DNA from: Phenylobacterium sp.
GTDB lineage: Bacteria; Pseudomonadota; Alphaproteobacteria; Caulobacterales; Caulobacteraceae
DNA: 64,000 bases
Reading direction: 5' to 3'
Assembly (NCBI RefSeq): GCF_022402485.1
Contig: NZ_JAKRSA010000015.1
Location: forward strand, 113,270-177,269
A program made the position numbers and the translations under genes. Under the pieces are notes generated by a model that saw only the letters and a list, made by a program, of their open reading frames with translations, had not been told where the DNA came from and searched no databases. Of this stretch, positions 28,940-42,800 are shown piece after piece. The stretch's first letter is position 1; every line of letters starts with the position of its first letter.

Positions 28940-29871
28940 CGTTCGTCCCCCCCAACGCCCTGGGACCTGTGGCCCGCGCCGGTGCCGGCATCAGCAAGCG
29001 CCCCTCGGTCTCCTTCGAGTTTTCCCCGCCTAAGGGCCCCAAGAGCGAGGCCAGCCTGTGGGAGGCGATCCGCCGCCTGGAGCCGCTGAACCCCACCTTC
29101 GTCTCGGTGACCTATGGGGCAGGGGGCTCGACCCGCGACCGCACCCATCGCACGGTGGTGCGGATGCTGCAGGAAACCACCCTCAAGCCTGCCGCCCACC
29201 TGACCTGTGTGGAAGCCAGCCGCGATGAGGTCGACGAGGTGATCCGCGATTACTGGGCAGCCGGCATCCGCCACATCGTGGCCCTGCGCGGGGATCCCCC
29301 GGGCTCCCTGGGGGGGGCCTATACGCCCCGCGCCGATGGCTATCAGAACGCCACCGAGCTGACGGCTGGCATCCGGGCCATTGCGCCCTTTGAAGTCAGC
29401 GTCGGGCTCTACCCGCAGATCCATCCGGAAAGCCCGTCGGTGGAGCATGACATCGAGGTCCTGAAGGCCAAGATCGACGCCGGCGCGACCCGGGCGATCA
29501 CCAATTTCTTTTTCGATATCGACGGCTATCTGCGGTTCATCGACAGGATCCGAAAGGCGGGTGTGACCATTCCGATCCTGCCCGGGATCATGCCGGTTTC
29601 CAGCTTCGAGGGCCTGTCGAACATGTCCCAGCGGATTGGCGTGACCATTCCCGGCTGGCTGTCCAACCTGTTCGAAGGCCTTGATGAGGACCCGGAGACT
29701 CGCAAACTGGTCGCGGCCTCAGTGGCCACCGAAATGTGCGCCCGGCTGTCCGAGGAAGGCTTCTCGGACTTCCACTTCTACACCCTCAACCGGGCCGACC
29801 TCGTCTATGCCATCTGCCGTGTGCTGGGCGTGCGCGAGTCTGATCCCCAGCCCACCACGGAGGCCGCATGA
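28936..29871 (+). CDS. metF: Methylenetetrahydrofolate reductase
   Basis: [46 protein letters not shown] overlap with upstream gene. Confidence 0.95.
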   Translation: MTFVPPNALGPVARAGAGISKRPSVSFEFSPPKGPKSEASLWEAIRRLEPLNPTFVSVTYGAGGSTRDRTHRTVVRMLQETTLKPAAHLTCVEASRDEVDEVIRDYWAAGIRHIVALRGDPPGSLGGAYTPRADGYQNATELTAGIRAIAPFEVSVGLYPQIHPESPSVEHDIEVLKAKIDAGATRAITNFFFDIDGYLRFIDRIRKAGVTIPILPGIMPVSSFEGLSNMSQRIGVTIPGWLSNLFEGLDEDPETRKLVAASVATEMCARLSEEGFSDFHFYTLNRADLVYAICRVLGVRESDPQPTTEAA

Positions 29872-30944
29872 CCAAGGTCCATCCCGGCCGCGCCGCGCGC
29901 ATTGCCGCCCTCAAGGCCGCCGCCAAACAGCGCATCCTGATCCTCGATGGTGCCTGGGGGGTGATGATCCAGAAGCGCAAGCTCGAGGAAGCCGACTTCC
30001 GCGGGGAGCGGTTCAAGAACCACCCCCTCGACATGAAGGGCAACAACGACATCCTCTGTTTGACCAGGCCTGACATCATCGCAGAACTGCACGAGGCCTA
30101 TTTCGCCGCCGGCGCTGACATCTCTGAGACCAACACCTTCTCGGCCACCACCATCGCTCAGGCCGATTATGAGGCCGGCGAGGCGGTTTATGACATCAAC
30201 TTCCAGGGCGCGCAGATCGCCCGGCAGGTGGCTGACCGCTTTACGCAGAACGAACCGGACAAGCCGCGGTTTGTGGCGGGCTCGGTGGGGCCGCTGAACC
30301 GGATGCTGTCCATGTCCTCGGATGTGAACGATCCCGGTGCCCGGACGGTCACCTTCGACCAGGTCTACGGTGCCTATCGTCAGCAGATGATCGCCCTGCA
30401 CGACGGTGGGGTGGACCTGTTCCTGATCGAGACCATTACCGACACGCTCAATTGCAAGGCCGCCATCAAGGCCATCCTCGATCTGGAAGACGAGGGCTAT
30501 GAGCCCCTGCCGATCTGGATCTCCGGCACCATCACTGACCGCTCCGGCCGCACCCTGTCTGGCCAGACGGTGGAGGCCTTCTGGAACTCGGTGCGTCATG
30601 CCAAGCCCTTCGCCATCGGCTTGAACTGCGCGCTTGGCGCCGACCTGATGCGGCCTCACATCGCTGAGCTGGCGCGGATCGCCGATACGCTCGTCTCAGC
30701 CTATCCCAATGCGGGCCTGCCCAACGCCATGGGCGAGTATGACGAGAGCCCGCACCAGACAGGCCACCAGCTCCACGAATGGGCCAAGAGCGGACTGGTC
30801 AACATCCTCGGTGGCTGCTGCGGGACAACGCCCGACCACATCCGCCATGTGGCCGACGAGGTTCGTGGCATGCCCCCCCGCCAGCCGCCTGAGCGCCCCA
30901 CCGCCCTGCGGCTGGCCGGCCTGGAGCCGTTTGAGCTGGCCTGA
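29868..30944 (+). CDS. metH: Methionine synthase, homocysteine-binding domain as a separate protein
   Basis: [43 protein letters not shown] overlap with metF. Confidence 0.93.
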   Translation: MTKVHPGRAARIAALKAAAKQRILILDGAWGVMIQKRKLEEADFRGERFKNHPLDMKGNNDILCLTRPDIIAELHEAYFAAGADISETNTFSATTIAQADYEAGEAVYDINFQGAQIARQVADRFTQNEPDKPRFVAGSVGPLNRMLSMSSDVNDPGARTVTFDQVYGAYRQQMIALHDGGVDLFLIETITDTLNCKAAIKAILDLEDEGYEPLPIWISGTITDRSGRTLSGQTVEAFWNSVRHAKPFAIGLNCALGADLMRPHIAELARIADTLVSAYPNAGLPNAMGEYDESPHQTGHQLHEWAKSGLVNILGGCCGTTPDHIRHVADEVRGMPPRQPPERPTALRLAGLEPFELA

Positions 30945-31042
30945 CACCTTGGCTTGCCCTTCGCCATACGGGAGAAGGGCGGCTAGCGAACCCATCTGAC
31001 GCCAAGCGGTTTAGCTGTGGCGCACCCGACGACCGGAGTCCT

Positions 31043-33688
<2,646 letters not shown>

Positions 33689-33711
33689 TGGGCGAACACA
33701 CGAGGGCAGCT

Positions 33712-34017
33712 ATGAGCAAGATCGACGACCAGATCGCGGCTGAGGCCTTTCGCCGTCTGGTGGCGCATCTGCAGATGCGGACCGACGCCCAGAACGTCGA
33801 TCTGATGGGGCTGGCGGGGTTCTGCCGCAATTGCCTGGCCGACTGGGTCACCGAGGCGTCGGCTGGGACTCTGGACCGCGAAGGGGCGCGGCAAGCCATC
33901 TATGGCATGCCGTATTCGGCCTGGAAGGCTGCCCAGCCCGAGGCCACGGCCGAGCAGTTGGCGCGGATGGAGGCCAGTCTCACCCTGAACGAGACCCTTC
34001 GCGGTCGTCCCGACTAG
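33712..34017 (+). CDS. DUF1244 family protein
   Basis: RLVAHLQMRTDAQNVDLMGLAGFCRNCLADW...YGMPYSAWK matches recalled DUF1244 pattern; in-frame upstream ATG at 33688. Confidence 0.85.
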   Translation: MSKIDDQIAAEAFRRLVAHLQMRTDAQNVDLMGLAGFCRNCLADWVTEASAGTLDREGARQAIYGMPYSAWKAAQPEATAEQLARMEASLTLNETLRGRPD

Positions 34018-34055
34018 ACCTTAGTTCCAGGGTCATTCAGACACTGACATGAAAA

Positions 34056-34083
34056 AAGGGGCGGCCCCGCAAGGCCGCCCCTT
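34056..34083 (-). terminator. Rho-independent terminator of the TonB receptor gene
   Basis: 11-bp stem aaggggcggcc-ccgcaa-ggccgcccctt; T tract on the minus strand (plus aaaaaa at 34052-34057). Confidence 0.85.
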
Positions 34084-34151
34084 AAGTCGTTTTCAACGGG
34101 CGCCAAGTCAGCGCCCCGACCTGGCTTGGACAGCCAGGCCAGGGGCCGGGC

Positions 34152-37100
34152 TTAGAACTTCTTGCGCAGACCGATCTTGAAGTTACGGCCGTACACATTG
34201 CCGATCGCCGGATCATACGAATACTCGATCCGCGAGGCGGAAGGATCAGCGTCGGTCAGATTGAGGATCGAGGCGGTGAGCGTCGTATCCCACGGCAGGA
34301 ACACCCGGTAGGTGAGGTCCAGGGTCGTGAACGGATCCACTTCCAGCCCGAAGTTCACCAGCTGGCAGCCGGTGGTGGAGGCCGCATTGGCCACCGTGCA
34401 GGCCACTGGCGAGAAGCCGGTGTTGATCACGGTCGGGCCACGGTTGTCCGTGACGCCAGCAATGTGATTGACCGTGGCGCGGACGCTGTGCGGGCCATTG
34501 TCGTACTCAGCATAGAAAGCGCCACGCCACTCCGGAATGGTCCCGGGCAAGCGGTCATAGTTGGCAAAGCCAACGGCCTCGTAAGCCGGGGCCACCGTCA
34601 CACCATTCACGACGAAGGCGCCTTGCTCGTACTCCAGCACGTAGCTGACCGTACCGCTCAGGCTGACCTGCCCGCCGAAGACGTCTTCCGGATAGGAATA
34701 GTCCAGGGTGGCGTCGATGCCCGAAGTGGTCAGATCAGGGCCGTTGACCAGGTCCGAACGCACCCGCGAGATGTCCGACCCCATGGTCAAGCCCTGAACG
34801 CAGGCGTTGTTGTTGGAGAAGGTCACCAGGCTGCGCAGCGGATCGGCACAGTTGACGAACTGGGCACCATTGCCCGGGCCGTTGCCGACCCGGTTGGCGA
34901 CCACATTGGCCGGCACCCGGACGATCTGGTCCTCGAGCTCAATGCTCCAATAGTCGACCATGGCGCGGAAGTCGCCGAAGTCCGCCAGGGCACCGACGCT
35001 GAAGGTCAGGGCCTTTTCCGGGCCGATGGCGCTGTTGCCGAAGGCGTCCACCGACTTGAAGGCATTGCCTGCTGCCTGGATGCCCGACAGACCTGTTGCA
35101 CCGCCGGGAGCCCGGTCGGTCGGAGTTGGGCCACGGAAGGTGGTGCCCACCGAGCCGCGCATGGAGAACCAGTCGTTGGCGTCCCACTTGAGGGAGAGCT
35201 TCGGATTGGTGGTCGACCCGGTCTCACCGCCATAGTCCTCAAACCGCAGCGCCACAGCGGCGTTGAGGTTGTCGAGGATCGGCAGGTTCATTTCACCGAA
35301 CACCGCGTAGATCGACTCGTCCACATAGTAGGGCTGCGACTGGCCCAGGAACATGTAAGGGCCGGTCTGGATCGCACAGTTGGTGACGCCTGGGACCGGG
35401 CAGGGGGTAATGGCGCGGTCATAGAAGTTGCTGCCCAGACGACGGGTCTGTTCGGAGGCCCGCCATTGGGCGCCGGCCGCCCAGTTCACCACACCGCCGG
35501 GCAGTTCAAAGCCGGTGGAGCCGTTGAACACCAGGTCGACGACGTACATCTCGTTGGTGGTTTCGCCGATCTGCTCGTCATAGAGCCAGCGGGCGAGCGC
35601 TGGGCTATTGGCCTGGGCCGGGTTGTAGTTAGGGTTCACGGCCCCAAGCTGCGGATTGCCCGGATAGGCCGTGGAGAACGGGTTCAGCCACTCGCAGCCA
35701 TTGGCACCAGGGGTCGTGCCGGTGCAGCCCGGTCCACCCAGACCGCGCAGGGCGCTGTCCAGACGGCTGATCAGGATGTCACGGGTGTTGCCGTAGGCCT
35801 GATTGCGCGCGTAGGTGAAGGCCAGATCCCAGCCGATACCGCCAGCGATGTCGAACTCGCCCTTCAGGCCGGTGGCGATGCGGAACAGCTCATAGGAGCG
35901 CTCGCCCTTTTGACCGTCATAGCCAAAGGCGGGGTTGCCGCCGCTGGCGAACGGCCGCCACAGGGTCAGCTGCAGACCAGACGTCGGCACGGCCGCATAG
36001 GCACCAGCTGCACCTGCCGAGGCGAAGATCTGCGGGTTGGCGGCCACGAAGGCCTGCACATAGGGGTTCGACTTGGGCGCAAAATACTGGGTGCTGCCCG
36101 GGCCGAACGGCCCTTGGGTCGGGGGATAGGACGGCGAGTAGCCAATGTTGGGAACGTCGGTCTTGGAATACATGCCCTCGAGGAAGAACTCGGTGGTGTC
36201 GTTCAGCTCGAAGTTCAGTTCCCCGTACAACTGGTAGCGGTCGGTTTCTTCGATCAGATTGGCGAAGGGCACATAGGTGTAATAGCAGGCGGGAAGCTGG
36301 CTGGCGCCCGACTGGAACACCCCCTGATAGCCGCCAACGGCACCGCAGGAGCTTTCGCGGATCGAGCCGACGGCGTCACCGTGGTTGGGGTCAGGAACGC
36401 CCGGGATGGTGGGCAGGTCAACGCCGAGGCGGGCCACATAGAAGCCCGGATTTGACAGGAACGACCAGCCGCTCGGGTTGGCGGTGTAGTCCTGATAGGC
36501 CCAGTCACGGTCCAGGGTGTCGAGTTCTGAGCGGTGCTGATAGCCTGCCGCGATGAAGGCGCTGCCGCGTTCACCCTGCCAGCCCCAGGCGGCGCTCATA
36601 TTGTACTCGCCGTCCGAGCCGTCCACGTAACGGTACTCGCCGGACACCTCGAAGCCTTCGAAGGTCTTCTTGGTAATGAAGTTGATCACGCCGCCGATGG
36701 CGTCCGAGCCGTAGGTGGCTGCCGCGCCATCCTTCAGCAGCTCAACACGACCGATGGCCGCGGTAGGGATCAGGTTAGTGTCGACGCCGGTGAGCGGGTC
36801 GGTCGAGGTGAAGCGGCGGCCATTGAACAGCACCAGGGTCCGCTGGGGCCCCAGGCCACGCATATTGATCGAACCCGCGCCGATGGCCCCCTGGGCCGAG
36901 GTCGAGAACTGGTTGGAGTCGCCAAGCACTGGGCCGCTGATGGTCAGTGACTTGATCAGTTCGGTGGTCGAGGGCGAGCCCTGCTTTTCCAGGTCCGCGG
37001 CACTGATCACATCCACCGGCAGGGCGGCGTCCTCAGGCGTCCCGGCAATGAACGACCCGGTGACGACGATCTCTTCGACCATGGTCTGAGCAGAAGCCTG

Positions 37101-37172
37101 ACCCGCCACGAGGCTGAGGGCGAGGGCGACAGCCGTGGTCGAGACCGTCGACAAGTATTTAGAACTCCTCAC
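34152..37172 (-). CDS. TonB-dependent receptor (GTG start)
   Basis: Signal peptide, plug domain (INMRGLGPQRTLVLFNGRRFTSTDP, LLKDGAAATYGSDAIGGVINFITKK), beta-barrel ending in aromatic-terminated NFKIGLRKKF. Confidence 0.95.
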   Translation of the reverse strand: MRSSKYLSTVSTTAVALALSLVAGQASAQTMVEEIVVTGSFIAGTPEDAALPVDVISAADLEKQGSPSTTELIKSLTISGPVLGDSNQFSTSAQGAIGAGSINMRGLGPQRTLVLFNGRRFTSTDPLTGVDTNLIPTAAIGRVELLKDGAAATYGSDAIGGVINFITKKTFEGFEVSGEYRYVDGSDGEYNMSAAWGWQGERGSAFIAAGYQHRSELDTLDRDWAYQDYTANPSGWSFLSNPGFYVARLGVDLPTIPGVPDPNHGDAVGSIRESSCGAVGGYQGVFQSGASQLPACYYTYVPFANLIEETDRYQLYGELNFELNDTTEFFLEGMYSKTDVPNIGYSPSYPPTQGPFGPGSTQYFAPKSNPYVQAFVAANPQIFASAGAAGAYAAVPTSGLQLTLWRPFASGGNPAFGYDGQKGERSYELFRIATGLKGEFDIAGGIGWDLAFTYARNQAYGNTRDILISRLDSALRGLGGPGCTGTTPGANGCEWLNPFSTAYPGNPQLGAVNPNYNPAQANSPALARWLYDEQIGETTNEMYVVDLVFNGSTGFELPGGVVNWAAGAQWRASEQTRRLGSNFYDRAITPCPVPGVTNCAIQTGPYMFLGQSQPYYVDESIYAVFGEMNLPILDNLNAAVALRFEDYGGETGSTTNPKLSLKWDANDWFSMRGSVGTTFRGPTPTDRAPGGATGLSGIQAAGNAFKSVDAFGNSAIGPEKALTFSVGALADFGDFRAMVDYWSIELEDQIVRVPANVVANRVGNGPGNGAQFVNCADPLRSLVTFSNNNACVQGLTMGSDISRVRSDLVNGPDLTTSGIDATLDYSYPEDVFGGQVSLSGTVSYVLEYEQGAFVVNGVTVAPAYEAVGFANYDRLPGTIPEWRGAFYAEYDNGPHSVRATVNHIAGVTDNRGPTVINTGFSPVACTVANAASTTGCQLVNFGLEVDPFTTLDLTYRVFLPWDTTLTASILNLTDADPSASRIEYSYDPAIGNVYGRNFKIGLRKKF

Positions 37173-37780
37173 ACGTTTCCCCTTTGAATTTAAACAGCAG
37201 CTTGGATCAACAATGATCCGAAGCGGCGTAAAGAGGCTCTAAGGGATAATAAATCAACCCTAGGGTTTGACGCTTGTGCTTAAAAACAATGAGAATAGAT
37301 GACGGTTACGTCAGTTATAAACGGTCGGTAAACATAAAAAGCGCTGATACGTCAAAACGTGTACCGCACCTTCTACAGGTCATGGAAAAAACCTATTAAT
37401 ATCAATAGACTATTTTGCACGCGGCGTTGAAAACCTGGGCGCGTCACCGCCCTGTCACGTTCCCGCCACACCCGCCGCAAAAAAGGCGTTCGGCAGCAAT
37501 TTTGGCCGTATTTCAGGCGGATAGGTGCCTGGCTTTGCCAAGCATGCCGGAAAAAACCCCGCTGTCAGGGCGAATCTAGTTCTGCAGGGCCTTTGACCTT
37601 GCGCGACGGCTTCAAACGCGAGTCGCAGTTGCCAGGCTGGAGCGGTCCATGTGGCACCTGACCGCCCGCGAGCCCGTCAGCGCGCCCCAGATCTGGCCTG
37701 TTCCTCCAGGGCTACCGCCTCAGTCAGGTGCCGTGCAGAGCGGGACTTGCACGCTCTGCCTCGGCCCTGGCCTGTCTCGC

Positions 37781-38866
37781 CTATCGGGCCAGCCGCCAGT
37801 TCAGCATGGAGCCTGCATGAAAGGGGACGATATCGGCTGCGGCCAAGCTGAGGCGGTCTGGGACCGATTGAACGACGCGCTCCAGCACGATCTGATCCTC
37901 GTTGAGGGCAAGCCCATAGAACCGAGGTCCGTTTTCAGAGGCGAAGGCCTCAAGCTTGTCCAGGGCCCCCTCTTCCTCGAAGACCTTCGCGTAGCTTTCG
38001 AGCGCATGGGACGCGCTGAAGATCCCCGCGCAACCGCAAGCCGACTCCTTGTCAGTCGCCGCGTGCGGGGCCGAGTCGGTGCCCAGGAAGAATTTCGCGG
38101 ACCCCGATGTGGCGGCTTTGCGCAAGGCCAATCGATGATGCTCGCGTTTGGCGACGGGGAGACAATAGAAGTGCGGGCGGATGCCGCCCTCAAACATGGC
38201 GTTGCGATTGAAGTCGAGGTGGTGGGGCGTGATGGTGGCCGCCAAGGTTGCCGGTCCCTCGGCAACAAAGGTCGCGGCCTCCTCGGTCGTAATGTGTTCA
38301 AAAACGATCTTTAGCGCAGGGAAATCGCGTATCAACTTTGACAATATGCGATCGATAAAAACGGCTTCACGATCGAAGATGTCGACGTGCTGCTCAGTCA
38401 CCTCGCCATGCAACAGCAATGGCATGCCGATGCTCTGCATGACCTCCAGGACGGGGTAGATGTTCTGCACATCTGTCACCCCATGATGGGAGTTGGTTGT
38501 GGCATGGGCGGGATAGAGCTTGCAGGCCGTGAACACCCCCTTGGCAAAGCCCGCCTTGACCTCTGCCGGATCGATGCCATCGGTCAGATAGCAGGTCATC
38601 AGGGGGGTAAAGGACAGTCCGGGCCTGATCGCCGCCATGATTCGCGACCTGTAAGCCTCGGCCGCGGCGACCGTTGTGACTGGCGGGTCCAGATTGGGCA
38701 TGACAATCGCGCGGGCAAACTGCTGCGCGGTGAAGTTCGCCACCGCCGCCAGCATGGGTCCGTCCCTGAGGTGGACATGCCAATCATCTGGTCGACGCAT
38801 CACGATGCGGGTTGGTGGGCTCGCATCCCCAGGCTTGATTGAATCTGTCGGTTCGGCGAGCGGCAT
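37781..38866 (-). CDS. pyrC: Dihydroorotase
   Basis: [50 protein letters not shown]. Confidence 0.95.
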   Translation of the reverse strand: MPLAEPTDSIKPGDASPPTRIVMRRPDDWHVHLRDGPMLAAVANFTAQQFARAIVMPNLDPPVTTVAAAEAYRSRIMAAIRPGLSFTPLMTCYLTDGIDPAEVKAGFAKGVFTACKLYPAHATTNSHHGVTDVQNIYPVLEVMQSIGMPLLLHGEVTEQHVDIFDREAVFIDRILSKLIRDFPALKIVFEHITTEEAATFVAEGPATLAATITPHHLDFNRNAMFEGGIRPHFYCLPVAKREHHRLALRKAATSGSAKFFLGTDSAPHAATDKESACGCAGIFSASHALESYAKVFEEEGALDKLEAFASENGPRFYGLALNEDQIVLERVVQSVPDRLSLAAADIVPFHAGSMLNWRLAR

Positions 38867-39074
38867 GGGGGATCACCAGAGATGTGAAACGTGCAAGCGC
38901 CTTACCCTCTAACACGGGCTCAAGGGTTCAAGATCGCGTTATCGGGCAGGCAAAAGTGCGGTCTCATTTCAGGCGGCCCGGACAAGGTGGGAGTCGGTTT
39001 TCGGACCCGCGCGTCAAGGTCGCTCAAAGTGTCGTAGGTCGCGGCGGCCTTTGGGAAACACAGGCTCAGTGGAC

Positions 39075-39773
39075 CTAGCCGCCTACCGGTTCGTCAGTGG
39101 GCGCTGGGGATGAGACCTCTGAGGAGACCGCGTCTGGTCGCGATTCAGGAAGCTCTTCTGGGGGCAGAAGGTGAGCCAGGGGATCGTCTTCTGTCGGTTC
39201 AACGGCCGCGGCCTCAGGCATGGCGGGCATGATTTCGGCGGTCAGATCAAAGGCCGGACCCATAAGTCTGGCCCTTTCCTCCAGGGTGACCGCCGTGGAC
39301 TCGCAACTGGCAGGCAGGGTCCAGCTCATCCACTCCTGGGCCAGACGGGCCGGGGGCAGATCAACAGACCGGCTCCAGCTCCCGCGCCCCCGGCGCAGGG
39401 CTTCAGCCCCATGGGCGTTGATCGGCCGAGGGCTGGCCTTCTCCGCCGCCTCCATCGACCGCTCGAACAGAATGAGGTTCTCCGCGCTCAGGGCGTCGAG
39501 CTCATCATAGGCCTTGAGATCATCCGCCAGGGAGGAGCCTGGGCGACGAAAGGCGGTCTCAATGCGGATCACCTCGGGCATGACCTGCTCTCGCAGGCCC
39601 CGGTGCGCCGACAGAGCACCATAGCACCAGGCCACCAGCCCATAGGGATCGCGAGGGGCCCCGGCGGGATAGGGGAGCGGCGGCGCGTCGGCAGCCGGAG
39701 GGGCTGTCTCAGCGGCGGCAGCAGCCTCAGGATCCTGGGCCAGCAGGGCCAGGGCGAACAGGAACGGTGACAT
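39075..39773 (-). CDS. Hypothetical secreted protein
   Basis: Coherent ORF with putative signal sequence (MSPFLFALALLAQ); just after the hydantoinase gene on the same strand. Confidence 0.6.
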   Translation of the reverse strand: MSPFLFALALLAQDPEAAAAAETAPPAADAPPLPYPAGAPRDPYGLVAWCYGALSAHRGLREQVMPEVIRIETAFRRPGSSLADDLKAYDELDALSAENLILFERSMEAAEKASPRPINAHGAEALRRGRGSWSRSVDLPPARLAQEWMSWTLPASCESTAVTLEERARLMGPAFDLTAEIMPAMPEAAAVEPTEDDPLAHLLPPEELPESRPDAVSSEVSSPAPTDEPVGG

Positions 39774-39801
39774 CACAGCAGGGCGCCTCGGAGGTCTGAA
39801 C

Positions 39802-42800
39802 TCAGTTAGCCGCGTTGGGTCCAAATCCCCCGCCCCCCGGGGTGTGGATCTCAATCGCGTCCCCGGCTGCCACCCGAATGGAGAAGCAGCCCGACAATTC
39901 CTTTACCTCGCCCTTGGCGGTGATCAAAGCCTGCCAACCCGCGGCCCCGCCTTCGCCTCCCGCCAGACCCTCGGGCGGGAACAGTCTGCGGCTCGACAGG
40001 AGCGCGGCCTCCATCGGGGCCAGAAAGCGCAGCCGGCGTATGATGCCGTCCCCACCGGGCTGGGCCCCTCTGCCCCCGGAGCCAGGCCGGAGCGCAAAGC
40101 GCTCAAGGCGAACTGGATATCGCCGCTCAAGGATTTCGGGATCTGTGAGCCGTGAATTGGTCATGTGGGTGTGGATTCCCTCAGCGCCCGGCGCCTGGGC
40201 GGTGGCGCCGGCCCCGCCGCAGAGGGTCTCGTAGTACTGACGTGTCTCATCGCCGAAGGTGAAGTTGTTCATGGTCCCTTGGGCGCCGGCCATAACCCCA
40301 AGCGCGGCGTAAAGGACGTCGACCACATGCTGACTGGTCTCCACGTTACCGGCCACCACGGCGGCGCCAGGGGCAGGGTCGAGCATGGAGCCCGGCCGGA
40401 CTCGGATCTCCAGGGGGGTCAGGCAGCCGGCATTGAGCGGAATGTCGTCATCCACCAGGGTGCGGAAGACATAGAGGGCGGCGGCATCGACGATCGAAGC
40501 CGGGGCGTTGAAATTTGAGGTCAGCTGGTCGGCGCTGTCAGTGAAGTCCAGCACGGCGCGGCCAGCGGCGGCGTCTACCGTGATCTTGACGGTGATCTTG
40601 GCCCCGCCATCCATCTGCGTCTGCGCCGATCCGTTCCGCAGGTGCCCGATCGCCCGTCGCACGGCCGCCGTGGCGTTGGCCTGGACATGGCCCATATAGG
40701 CCGTGACCGTCTGAGGTCCGAAGGCGGTGATCATCGCCGCGACCGCCTCGCCCCCCGCCCGGCAGGCGGCGATCTGGGCCTTCAGGTCGGCAATGTTGCG
40801 ATCCGGGTCGCGGGAGGGCCACGGGCCAGAGGTTAGGGCCCTACGCACGGGCGCTTCCAGGAATTCCCCGTGCGCCATGATCGGCAGGGCATCGAGCAGG
40901 ACGCCTTCTTCCGCGATGGTCGTCGAAAACGGCGGCATAGATCCCGGCTGCACGCCCCCCACATCAGCGTGGTGTCCCCTTGCCGCCACATAGAAGCTTG
41001 GCCGCGCATCGGTGCCGACAAAGATCGGCATGACCACCGTGATGTCCGGCAGGTGTGTTCCCCCGGCATAGGGATTGTTGAGGGCAAAGGCCTGGCCCTC
41101 CGCCAGAACAGGGTGGCGGTCGCGGACTGCCCGCACACTTGCCCCCATGGACCCCAGATGCACCGGCATGTGCGGCGCATTGGCCACCAGCCCGCCATCG
41201 GGATCAAACAGGGCGCAGGAGAAGTCGAGGCGTTCCTTGATGTTCACCGACTGGGCCGTCCGCTCCAGGGCAGCTCCCATGGCCTCGGCCACCCCCATGA
41301 ACCGGCGATTGAACAGCTCCAGGGTGATCGGGTCAGGCGTCGTGAGATCGCCTGTGGAGACGCGGGATCGCGCATCTCGCGCCATGCGCTGCAGTCTGAT
41401 CAGACCGTCATCGCCTGCCTGCGCCCGCCAGCCCGGTGCCAGGGCGATCTGGGTGTCTGGCCGAACGATCAGGGCGGGCCCCTCCTGAGTCGTCAGCTGG
41501 GCGGCATCGACCACAGGAACCTGGACCAGGGCCCCTTCGATATAGGCCAGGGTGAACCCGTGTTGCGGTTCAAGGCGCGCCTCTGCCAGGGGGGCTGACC
41601 CCAGCCCCTGGCCGGCACCCGCGCTGACCTCCGCTTCCACGGCGGCAATCAGAATGGTCCGACCTGGCTCGATGAATCCAAACAGCCGGGCATGGGCGGC
41701 TTCAAAGGCGGCGCGGACCTCCAACAGTTCCCCAGGGGCGGTCGGGAGCTCGGCGTCAGCGCCGTCATAGCGCAGGCGCAAGGTGACCTGTCGCTGACCC
41801 ACCTCGGCCCCCTGAGCGGCAAGGTCGACGCTGGCCGCCGCCGTGAGCCCCTCTGCCAACTGGCGCGCCGCCTCCAGCCCCTGTGGGTCGAGGGCCACCT
41901 CCAGTCCGCTCTGGCGCAGGGCGCGGACCTGGGCATGACCAATGCCATAGGCCGACAGGAGGCTGCCATATCGAGGGCAGAGCACCTGGTCGATGCCCAA
42001 CGCCTCAGCGGTCTGGCAGGCGACCTGGCCGGCCGCCCCGCCAAACGCCACCAGGCCATGATCCCGGGGATCAAACCCGCGCTCAGTGGAGATCTTGCGA
42101 ATGGCCAGGGCCATCTGTTCCACGGCGATCGCCAGGAAGCCTTCGGCAGCGGCCTCGGCGCTGGCTGCCCCCATGGCTGTCGCAAGCTCGGCCAACCTTT
42201 GGCGAGCGGCCTTTGCGTCCAGAGGCGCGTCGCCATTCGGCCCGAAAATGGCCGGAAAACGTCGAATATCGAGCCTTCCCAGCACAATATTGGCGTCGGT
42301 TACCGTGGCTGGACCACCCCGTCCGTAGGCTGCGGGACCAGGATCGGCGCCGGCGCTGTGGGGACCGACCCGGGCGCGCAGGCCGTCGAAGGCCAGGATC
42401 GAGCCCCCGCCGGCGGCAACCGTCTCAATGTCCAGCATGGGGCTGCGCAGGCGAACGCCGGCAATCTCGGCCCTGTCCCGGCGCTCCAGGCGACCGGCAT
42501 AGCGGCAGACGTCGGTCGATGTGCCCCCCATGTCGAAACCGAGGACCGCAGGCACCCCCGCTGCGCGTGATGTCTCGGCGACCCCGACCACTCCGCCGGC
42601 CGGCCCCGAGTCCACAGCGTCGCGGCCTCGGAAGGCGCTGGCGGAGACCAGGGCTCCGGCTGAGGTCATGAAATAGAGCGGGGCCCCGTTCACGGCCTCG
42701 GCCACACCCTGAACATATTTCTGCAGGATCGGCGTCAAATAGGCGTCGGCCACCGTAGTTTCTGCACGGGGCAGGAACCGGGGCAGGGGCGAAACCTCAT

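Noticed and set aside
30945-31042. Possible SAM/SAH riboswitch between the two metH parts
   Set aside because: Only a simple hairpin is visible; I could not match conserved SAM-II or SAH riboswitch sequence elements
34464-36455. 663-aa plus-strand ORF
   Set aside because: Antisense shadow of the TonB-dependent receptor
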